Below, in pieces: positions 16,659 to 23,639 of a stretch of 64,000 nucleotides of DNA. The notes beneath the pieces were generated by a model. That model did no database searches, was not told the DNA's origin, and saw only the letters and a list, made by a program, of their open reading frames with translations. The DNA is from Thioploca ingrica. GTDB taxonomy: Bacteria; Pseudomonadota; Gammaproteobacteria; Beggiatoales; Beggiatoaceae. The stretch's first letter is position 1; each line of letters begins with the position of its first letter. The position numbers were made by a program, and so were the translations under genes. The DNA is taken from assembly GCA_000828835.1 (NCBI GenBank), contig AP014633.1, positions 3,410,001 to 3,474,000 of the forward strand. Reading direction: 5' to 3'.

Positions 16659-19235
16659 TCAGTTAGTCACAATAAAGCGTCGTGTTTCGCTGATAGTATC
16701 ATTGCCAACAATTCGCCAAAATACGGTTTGTCCTTTGGCTTCCTCAGCAAAGGCTTGCCATTTTTCAGTAGCCGGAGTCAATATGGTACCGTTAACGGGC
16801 ATGGCATAAACCTTCTGTGGTTCATCTCCATAGTAGTATTCAATGGAAAGTGAACTTTGTGAGTCATGAGTCCAAGCAAAAGTAGGAATTGTTCCGGAAG
16901 TGAAGAAGGCATTATCTTCAGGACTACGGAGAGTAATGAAGGAGATGGGTCCATGTAATGTGCGGTTCTCACTGAAGCTAATGTCTTGCAGTTGGTAATA
17001 ATAAACTTCCCCTTTGATGGTAGTATTATCGACAAAGCTATAAGTCGTACCTTCATTGTTACCTCGCGTTGGAATGAGACTGTTGTTCAATTGAACATAT
17101 TCACCCATCCTTTGCTCACTGCGTAAAATATTAAAGCCCGCATTATCCCTTTCAGTCGCCGTTTGCCAAGTTAACACGACACCACTTTCATTGGTAAACG
17201 ATTGATCACCACCCACACCTAATAAAGTACAATTGATGGTCATCAGAACAAAGGAACCGACTGGTTCTTTCCCATTCATTTGAGCGGATAAAAAGTGAAT
17301 TTCTCCACTTTCATTGTTAAAGTGATTACTTAGTGTACTATCAAAATGATCTCCCGCCTTAATTTGATTAACTCGTAGCAAATGGGAATCAAAATTAAGA
17401 TAGGCTTCTGCCACAGAGACTGGTTGGATGTCATCGATTTCCATTTCAATGGCAATATCAAAACTATCATTAACAGCTAAATCATCGATAGCAAGAGTTA
17501 AGGGTTGTAAGCGGTTTCTCAAGTTTTTCGCACTCTTTACGTAAGGACCACTGGGTTTATCGACTTTTACTATATTTTGAGCAGCTGTACTCTTGCTAAA
17601 AAGGTCCATATCGGCCTGATTAAAGTCGCCATCATTATTTAAATCGAAGTGCTTATAACGAAGGAAACTATCGCTACAATCATCTGGGGGACCATCTAAA
17701 TTGTAATCCAAACATGGTACTTCCTTTCCGGCCTTAAAGTTTTGGAGAATGTTAGTATCCAACCCATCTATGGAATTATTAGTAGGAGTATAGGAGGTAT
17801 TAAGCTTATTATCATATTCTCCCACAACATCGCCCACATATAAGATATCTTTAAAATTGACTAAATTTTTAGGATTACACGTACCACTCGTGACAGTTAC
17901 TGGTTCCATGACTTGGATGGTGTTCGTTTTAGCAACATAAACATCATGTTTACCCGGAGGTAGTCCGATTGTGAATATACCATTATTATCGGTTTTCGCT
18001 TTATAGGTTTGAGGATCATCATCGACATGAATTCTTAGGTCAACTACCTTAGAAACATAGCCTGGTTGGAATTTTACTTGAGCTTTAAGTACACCAGTGT
18101 CTTTTACATCGAAAATAATAGGAGCTTTATTTGTTAAAACAGGTATGTTTTGAGGTGAAATGACATTGCTGTTTTGAGCAAACTTTAAAATGGTGTTAGA
18201 AGCGAATTTTTTAGCAGTAAAAGTAATTGTAACCAAATCAAAAGTACCAGTTGGCTTAATCGATTTATCTGTGGTGGCTAGGAGATGGATCTTGCCCGTA
18301 TTGTTGTCAAAATTGTCCGCAAATATCTTTTCCAATTCATTATAAGTTTTAATTCCACCTAATTTGACTTGTAATACAGAGGAATCAAAAGTTAAATAAA
18401 CGTCAGCAGTCATGATTTCTTGTTCTTGAGGTGCCTGTACTTGGATAGTAACGTCAAAATCTCCACACAAAGAAGCATCCGGAATCTCTTTGGGAACTAA
18501 CGAAACTTCAGGTAAATCTTGGACTTGAATACATTGTGGTGCGGACCTTGGTGAAGTATTGTCTTTGTCGTCTTTAACAGCCAGAGTAATGCAATAAGTG
18601 CCCGGGACTCCAAATTTAAAACTAGTCGTATTTTCTTGGGTTTTTTTAGGAGTTATCGCAGATGGATTACTGTTGTCATAGTATTCCCAAGAATAACTCT
18701 TGATAGTATCACCATCGGGATCTTTGGATTGACTTGCATCTGCCGTTACCGTTAAAGGTGCCATGCCTTGAGTGGGATTAATGGTGAACTGAGCCACTGG
18801 CGGTGCATTAGCAGAGACGGTTACGAAAAAATCTTTTGATGCGGTTGCGCCTTTGTCATCGGTAACGGTGAGAGTAATTTTATGTGTGCCTCCTAAATTC
18901 AAAGTTAGAGAAGCTAACTTACCGGTGGTTGACAAAGATTCAAGAGAATCTCGCCACTGATATTGGCTAATACTCCCATCTGGATCAACAGAATTTCTGG
19001 CATCTAAAAATATTTTTAACGGTGCTTGACCGGACACGCAAGGATTGGAACTAACGCATTCAATAAGACCATCAGCCACGGGTGGGCTGTTAGCAGAAGG
19101 GGAGGAATTATCTTTAGGGGTCAGTTTCCTAATTTTATGACCCTCGGGATCAGCAACATAAATGTTACCTTGGTTATCCATGGAATAGGCCCATGGGCTG
19201 GACAAAAGAAGCTTGGGTAGCCAAACTTCCATCAC
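16659..19235 (-). CDS. PKD/cohesin/dockerin-like surface protein, 3' part of a frameshifted gene
   Basis: The 858-residue frame continues the NHL protein encoded upstream at 19174-20322. Its true N-terminus is the last NHL blade (MDNQGNIYVADPEGHKIRKL). Then follow two PKD domains (SISQYQWRDS...LGGTHKITLTVTDDKGA, and a second), a cohesin-like beta domain (MTADVYLTFDSSVLQVKLGG), a carboxypeptidase-regulatory-like segment, a dockerin-like calcium loop DLNNDGDFNQADMDLF, a second cohesin-like domain (VAEAYLNFDSHLL) and a C-terminal fibronectin-like region. Having both cohesin- and dockerin-like modules in one chain is notable. The first 20 or so residues of this frame are an artefact of the shift. 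Secreted or cell-surface location is inferred. Confidence 0.75.
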   Translation of the reverse strand: MMEVWLPKLLLSSPWAYSMDNQGNIYVADPEGHKIRKLTPKDNSSPSANSPPVADGLIECVSSNPCVSGQAPLKIFLDARNSVDPDGSISQYQWRDSLESLSTTGKLASLTLNLGGTHKITLTVTDDKGATASKDFFVTVSANAPPVAQFTINPTQGMAPLTVTADASQSKDPDGDTIKSYSWEYYDNSNPSAITPKKTQENTTSFKFGVPGTYCITLAVKDDKDNTSPRSAPQCIQVQDLPEVSLVPKEIPDASLCGDFDVTIQVQAPQEQEIMTADVYLTFDSSVLQVKLGGIKTYNELEKIFADNFDNNTGKIHLLATTDKSIKPTGTFDLVTITFTAKKFASNTILKFAQNSNVISPQNIPVLTNKAPIIFDVKDTGVLKAQVKFQPGYVSKVVDLRIHVDDDPQTYKAKTDNNGIFTIGLPPGKHDVYVAKTNTIQVMEPVTVTSGTCNPKNLVNFKDILYVGDVVGEYDNKLNTSYTPTNNSIDGLDTNILQNFKAGKEVPCLDYNLDGPPDDCSDSFLRYKHFDLNNDGDFNQADMDLFSKSTAAQNIVKVDKPSGPYVKSAKNLRNRLQPLTLAIDDLAVNDSFDIAIEMEIDDIQPVSVAEAYLNFDSHLLRVNQIKAGDHFDSTLSNHFNNESGEIHFLSAQMNGKEPVGSFVLMTINCTLLGVGGDQSFTNESGVVLTWQTATERDNAGFNILRSEQRMGEYVQLNNSLIPTRGNNEGTTYSFVDNTTIKGEVYYYQLQDISFSENRTLHGPISFITLRSPEDNAFFTSGTIPTFAWTHDSQSSLSIEYYYGDEPQKVYAMPVNGTILTPATEKWQAFAEEAKGQTVFWRIVGNDTISETRRFIVTN

Positions 19236-20322
19236 CCCGGTCTTCTACTCGACCATTGCCCGCAATGGTGGTGATACAACCTTGAGTATCTACTTTACGA
19301 ATACGACTATTCAGTGCATCGGAGATATACAAGTTATCTTGTGAATCGATAGAAATACTCCGTGGCCAATTGAGAAGTACCTCAGTTATTAATTTACCAC
19401 AAGTACCATCCCCACCATAACCACCAGTTCCAGTGCCAACATAGGTAGAAATATATCTATTGGTATCCACTTTACGGATACGATTATTATCGGTATCAGT
19501 AATATACAGATTGCCTTTACTGTCCCAAGCTATAGTTCTTGGTCTATTAATTTGAGCGTTTACAGCTGGTCCACCGTCACCAGCACTACCAGAAGTACCA
19601 TTACCAGCAACTGTGCTAATGCTTGGATTTATACTATTGTAATTAGCTATCTTACGAATACGACAAGAACGGTATTCAGCGATATATAAATCATTTCCCC
19701 AAAACCCGAGACCAAGGGGCTGGGAAAGTGTTGCTCGGAGAGGATGAAGTCCATCACCAATATCATTAAATAATCCGCTACATCCACCATTCAACATATC
19801 ACCAGTATTCTCATTTCCAGCAATAGTAGTAATAATACGATCAGTTCCAATCCTAACTTTGCGAATTCGATTGTTGCCAGCGTCAGTAAAATATAAACTG
19901 CCTGAGGAATCAAATGCTATTTGAAACGGACGGTCAAGTTGCGCCATTGTTGCGTCGCCATTATCACCACTCAATCTACCGCAATAAACTCCCTTAATAT
20001 TATCATTAGTACAATTATACTTCCCAACAACAGTTGTAATAACTCCACCCGCATTCACCATACGAATAACATTATTAAAGGTATCAGCAATATATAAATT
20101 ACCATCCCCACTATTATTTACTACAATATTTCTTGGGCTTGCAAGTTGAGCATCTGTGGCACGTCCACCATCACCGCTAAAACCGACTATCCCAGTACCA
20201 GCAACCGTTGTAATGGTATACTCCGTTGCCTGACCAGAAGCTAATCCACCCAGCAGTAGGTAAGAACTGGCTAGGACATTCAGATAAAATCGTCTTCTTC
20301 GGTTAGTAATATTTTTATCCAT
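19174..20322 (-). CDS. NHL-repeat secreted protein, 5' part of a frameshifted gene
   Basis: A 382-residue frame. It starts with a basic n-region (NRRRRFYLN) and a hydrophobic signal segment (VLASSYLLLGGLASGQA). About six NHL beta-propeller blades follow, each of the type NLYIADTFNNVIRMV / ITTVAGNGTSGSAGDGGPA. It ends in the middle of a blade. Restoring one T fewer at about 19184-19185 would join ...QPMGL to SMDNQGNIYVADPE in the downstream frame, giving one protein of about 1,220 residues (16659-20322). The lesion is a single-base insertion in TT or a sequence error. Confidence 0.78.
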   Translation of the reverse strand: MDKNITNRRRRFYLNVLASSYLLLGGLASGQATEYTITTVAGTGIVGFSGDGGRATDAQLASPRNIVVNNSGDGNLYIADTFNNVIRMVNAGGVITTVVGKYNCTNDNIKGVYCGRLSGDNGDATMAQLDRPFQIAFDSSGSLYFTDAGNNRIRKVRIGTDRIITTIAGNENTGDMLNGGCSGLFNDIGDGLHPLRATLSQPLGLGFWGNDLYIAEYRSCRIRKIANYNSINPSISTVAGNGTSGSAGDGGPAVNAQINRPRTIAWDSKGNLYITDTDNNRIRKVDTNRYISTYVGTGTGGYGGDGTCGKLITEVLLNWPRSISIDSQDNLYISDALNSRIRKVDTQGCITTIAGNGRVEDRGDGSLATQASFVQPMGLFHG

Positions 20323-20727
20323 ATAAGAAAATCTCCATGAAATTTAAACAATCCTTAGTTTTAAGCAATAAAGTGCCAATTTCTCGCTAAAATCGGCACC
20401 GTTTCTATCCCCTTCTCCAACGAAGTTGGGGATAAACTAGGCTCCAGTTCAAAGTCAGTATTGATTTCAATGAGATCTACTGATTAATCAGCGAAGCGTC
20501 ATTCAAAATCTCTACTCAAATTTTCACTGCCCTTTATTTATTTAGTCGCCGAGGAGGAGCAAAATGTGAGGGTCAAAGAAAAAAATTTTTTTCTTAATAC
20601 TTTTTAATTTATTTATGTAATAACAAATTTAGATAAGGTGTGCACTGTACATCCCTCATGTCATGGCTTAAATTGGGAACAAATACCTCGACGTTTCGCA
20701 CCCAAGGCCGATATTGACTAGGAGTTT
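20323..20727. other. Intergenic leader of the NHL/PKD gene
   Basis: No gene is seen in these 405 bases. Read toward the minus-strand NHL gene, they contain two hairpins: ATCCCCAACTTCGTTGGAG...GGGGAT (about 20415-20440) and GCCGATTT...AAATTGGC (about 20375-20400). They probably form the 5' leader. I could not match them to a known riboswitch. Confidence 0.4.
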
Positions 20728-20961
20728 ATGATGCAAATTACTTTGAGTTTACCCCAAGAGGTTGTAATACAACTGCAACAGCTACCCAATCCCGACAAAT
20801 TTGTGTCTGAGGTGGTGAGAAAGGTGTTATCTCAAAGAAACCGGGAAATTAAAAAACAGAGGGTGTTGCCAGTATTTCATGGCGATGGTCTACAGCCGGG
20901 CGTTGATTTGAATAATGCTAGACAACTGCAAGCCAGGATGGATGAAGATGGGTTTGCCTGA
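20728..20961 (+). CDS. Orphan VapB-like antitoxin candidate
   Basis: A 77-residue protein. The N-terminus ITLSLPQEVVIQLQQLPN resembles a ribbon-helix-helix or AbrB-like antitoxin strand, followed by a helix and a basic, then acidic tail (LQARMDEDGFA). Such proteins normally precede a PIN-domain toxin gene, but downstream there are only palindromic repeats, so the partner is missing. A scarred copy of its last ten codons occurs at 15664-15694. Function is tentative. Confidence 0.5.
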   Translation: MMQITLSLPQEVVIQLQQLPNPDKFVSEVVRKVLSQRNREIKKQRVLPVFHGDGLQPGVDLNNARQLQARMDEDGFA

Positions 20962-21027
20962 GCAGATAAAGGATTTTTACGTTTTCCGCAGTTGAAGTGT
21001 AAATTGCTGAAAGTATGAAACTAAAGC

Positions 21028-21170
21028 GAGTAGGGTGCGTTAGGCTCAAAGTAACGCACCATAACCTAGAATCGGTGCGTTACGCTTCGCTAACGCACCC
21101 TACTTGGCTTGGCTTTTTGAAGATGAAGGTGGATGGCGGCTTACGCCTTATCCACCCTACGCGAGCTATT
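21028..21170. repeat. Palindromic intergenic repeats (GTAGGGTGCGTTA family)
   Basis: A near-perfect long palindrome: AGTAGGGTGCGTTAGGC at the left and CTAACGCACCCTACTT at the right with internal GTAACGCACC / GGTGCGTTAC arms, then a second unit GGTGGATGGCGGC...CCTTATCCACCCTAC. It separates the antitoxin-like gene from the caspase operon and could also terminate transcription. Confidence 0.78.
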
Positions 21171-21286
21171 ATAAAAATATTTATTTAATAAGTTCACCCG
21201 GAGTTAATTGGCAACCCTTCAGTTGAAATAAGAGCAACTCATTAGAAAAATCTGGTTTCATCCATGACTATAACCGAAGATAAACC

Positions 21287-22234
21287 ATGAAATTACAATT
21301 GCTTAGCCACTTTTTGATCTTCATCTTGCTTGGCCTGTTAAGCGCTTGCCAAATTGCTCCGCAAGAGAAATCCTTTCGTGTTCCCAATAGTTATACTCAC
21401 TCACGTCCACTAACTCAGCGAGTTTGTTGGCAACAGTTATCACCCAGTCGTGGTGGTTTGCCAAGAACTTTCATCTTAGCGGCTGCTGCTAATGTCGGTG
21501 AACTTAAACTGACTCATCGTGATGCTCAACAATTTGCCAGCGCGATGCAAGCTCGTTATCAAGTCCCTAATGACCAGATATGTCTGATGACTGAAGTCTA
21601 TCGCACTGAGTTTGAACAAGCTTTGAGAAATTTAGCTCAAGTGGTCAATCATCAAGATCGCGTTATTATTTTCTTTTCCGGGCATGGTTCTTATGTTAAG
21701 GATGATAATGGCGATGAAAGTGATCAACTCGATGAAGTACTGGTCCCGTTAGATGTCAATGATCTCGAAATGCCACGCAGACAAGAGGTTATCGTGGATG
21801 ATCAATTAGTCCAGTTAGTGAATGCCTTGCACACTCCAACGGTTCTGACTTTTATTGATGCTTGTTATGCCGGTGGCCTGTATATGGGAACGGCTTGGGC
21901 AGTGGGTCAGCCGCGCCTAAAATTTTTTGCTAAAGGCGAAGTAGGAACGCTACCACGTCCACTAAATGTCTCTGCTGGAAGAAGGGGAGGTGGTTTAGCG
22001 TCTCTTCAAGGCGTGATATTCGCTGCCGCACCGGAATATCAAAAAGCCTGGGAAGATCCGAATCAAGGTGGCGTGTTTACCACCTGCTTTTTGCAAGAAT
22101 TGCAGCGTTATCCTGAAGCGAATCTCTCGCAAATATTTCAAGCGACGATGGCTAAAATGCCAGCCTGTAACCGAGCTAATGAAACTCAATCTCCTGAAAT
22201 TAAAGGCAATATCAATTTAGCAACCCACAATTAG
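21287..22234 (+). CDS. Exported caspase-like (peptidase C14) lipoprotein
   Basis: A 315-residue metacaspase/orthocaspase-type cysteine protease. The N-terminus is a lipoprotein signal with lipobox LLSAC (cleavage before about Cys-21). The p20-like catalytic domain follows: VIIFFSGHGSYVKDDNGDES carries the catalytic His133, and FIDACYAGG carries Cys193 within the D-x-C-x-G context. The tail has a GVIFAAAPEYQKAWED motif and FTTCFLQELQ, typical of C14. Orthocaspases cleave after Arg or Lys. An exported, membrane-anchored form implies a periplasmic or surface substrate. It lies about 170 bp before an ECF sigma gene; a repeat lies between them, so they may be separate transcripts. Confidence 0.88.
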   Translation: MKLQLLSHFLIFILLGLLSACQIAPQEKSFRVPNSYTHSRPLTQRVCWQQLSPSRGGLPRTFILAAAANVGELKLTHRDAQQFASAMQARYQVPNDQICLMTEVYRTEFEQALRNLAQVVNHQDRVIIFFSGHGSYVKDDNGDESDQLDEVLVPLDVNDLEMPRRQEVIVDDQLVQLVNALHTPTVLTFIDACYAGGLYMGTAWAVGQPRLKFFAKGEVGTLPRPLNVSAGRRGGGLASLQGVIFAAAPEYQKAWEDPNQGGVFTTCFLQELQRYPEANLSQIFQATMAKMPACNRANETQSPEIKGNINLATHN

Positions 22235-22301
22235 CTCAGGGAAATCAGTTATGAACTCACCTTACGCACTGTGGTTCCTGGTTTGTGAAGCTAAAAATTC
22301 A

Positions 22302-22386
22302 TGTAGGTTGGACAAAGCGAAGCGTGTCCAACCAACCTCTAATAAAAAGATTCTGTCGGACACGCTTCGCTTTGTCCGACCTACAT
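22302..22386. repeat. Palindromic repeat (GTAGGTTGGACAAAGCG family)
   Basis: Inverted arms GTAGGTTGGACAAAGCGAAG and CTTCGCTTTGTCCGACCTAC, with internal CGTGTCCAACC and GGACACG pairs, around a short AT-rich loop. It lies immediately upstream of the sigma-factor gene (22409) and may place a hairpin in its leader. Confidence 0.8.
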
Positions 22387-22408
22387 TTTCTAGGGAAAGT
22401 AAGCCGTT

Positions 22409-23011
22409 ATGGGTGATGAGATGAGTGATGATGATGCGCTGATAGATATCCGCAAGGGTGGACGACGAGGTTTTATGGTTCTGTACCGACGTTATGAACC
22501 AGAAGTATACAATTATATGAAGGGTGTCCCTGAATCAGATCGAGACGATGTTATCCAAGAAATATTCTTTCAGTTTTTTAAAACGCTTATCAATGGTACT
22601 TTTAAGCAAGCCTGTTCTCTCTCAACTTGGCTTTATGAAATCACGAAGAATATCGTCTGTGACTATTGGCGACAACAAAAAAAAACTCAAAGTAATCTAG
22701 AGAGTTTAAGTCAGTGCGAAGAAGCTGGGGAAGAAGATAATCAATCTTTTCAAGAATCAAGTGAAGATCAATCCGAAAAAGCCCATAACGATTTAGAAAA
22801 TCGAATCTGTATCGATCATATTCTGCAGCGGTTAAGCTATAGCAATGACAACTTATGTCACTGTCTAAAGGTTCTTATATGGCATGTACAAGGAAAATCA
22901 CTAATCGACATCGCTACTTCAATCAATCGAAGCTATGATGCAACCCGCAAGTATATTTCTAAATGTAGCAAGAAGTTAAGGCAATATCCACCGCTGCGAG
23001 ATTGTTGGTAA
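22409..23011 (+). CDS. ECF (sigma-70 family) RNA polymerase sigma factor
   Basis: A 200-residue ECF-type sigma factor. Region 2 is visible at about 18-80 (FMVLYRRYEPEVYNYM, then DVIQEIFFQFFKT and LSTWLYEITKNIVCDYWR). An acidic linker of about 40 residues follows, then region 4 with a helix-turn-helix (HVQGKSLIDIATSINRSYDA, then TRKYISKCSKKLRQ). The ATGs at 22409 and 22421 both fit. The next gene begins 30 bases later and encodes a single-pass membrane protein with anti-sigma topology, followed by a TPR-CHAT protease, so the sigma factor is likely regulated by proteolysis of its partner. Confidence 0.88.
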   Translation: MGDEMSDDDALIDIRKGGRRGFMVLYRRYEPEVYNYMKGVPESDRDDVIQEIFFQFFKTLINGTFKQACSLSTWLYEITKNIVCDYWRQQKKTQSNLESLSQCEEAGEEDNQSFQESSEDQSEKAHNDLENRICIDHILQRLSYSNDNLCHCLKVLIWHVQGKSLIDIATSINRSYDATRKYISKCSKKLRQYPPLRDCW

Positions 23012-23041
23012 ATAGCTAAATTATTAAAGAGAACAAACGAT

Positions 23042-23638
23042 ATGTCCGCTCAAGACGACCAAGATTGGTTAGATTTACTGGCTGGTAAATCTGTACCTCA
23101 CGTTGATCCCAATACCGTGCGGGAAGCACGAATTTTTCGAGCGGCTTTGCTAGCCTATGCTGATAAGGAAAAAGTTGGTAAAGTGGAAGAATCTTATCCG
23201 CCAATTCTTGCAAAAGTATTGAATCGCTTGGAAACGGAAGGATATTTGCAAAAGACTCAAGCGCCTCAAGTTTCAAAACCAAAAGCTGCCTTTCAACAAT
23301 ACGATCCCCTGTTTTCATTAGCGGCTTCACTGCTGATCGCTGTGTTAATTGTGGTTTCACAACTTCCAGAACTGAGGGCGAGAAGCCAAGAACCCTGTGT
23401 CAATGAACTCGTTGAATTACCACAGCAAACACGAATCATTCATCTCCAACGGGAATTAAAAGTTTTAGAAATAGCCAGTAAAATTATCCAACTGAAAAAC
23501 GGTTTTCGCTTAAAAGCAACCTTACCGACGGATAGGTCACCCGCACTACAAAGCTTATTAGCGCGTTATGATAATTTAATTGTGCTGCCTAAAAGTCAGT
23601 ATTTATGTGTCAATTTCTTAGCGAAGGAAACTCAATGA
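23042..23638 (+). CDS. Single-pass membrane protein, probable anti-sigma factor
   Basis: A 198-residue protein directly after the ECF sigma gene. Residues 1-88 are charged and presumably cytoplasmic (DDQDWLDLLAGKSVPHVDPN, then helices). A single membrane helix spans about 90-108 (LFSLAASLLIAVLIVVSQL). About 90 extracytoplasmic residues follow with two cysteines (EPCVNEL, YLCVNFL). There is no zinc-binding ZAS HxxxCxxC motif, so this would be a non-ZAS type. The anti-sigma role rests on position, topology and size only. It ends 1 base before the TPR-CHAT start, consistent with a tight operon. Confidence 0.6.
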   Translation: MSAQDDQDWLDLLAGKSVPHVDPNTVREARIFRAALLAYADKEKVGKVEESYPPILAKVLNRLETEGYLQKTQAPQVSKPKAAFQQYDPLFSLAASLLIAVLIVVSQLPELRARSQEPCVNELVELPQQTRIIHLQRELKVLEIASKIIQLKNGFRLKATLPTDRSPALQSLLARYDNLIVLPKSQYLCVNFLAKETQ

Positions 23639-23639
23639 C

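Noticed and set aside
20323..20727. Cyclic-di-GMP or other known riboswitch upstream of the NHL gene
   Set aside because: Two hairpins exist, but no GEMM or other known core motif could be matched by eye.
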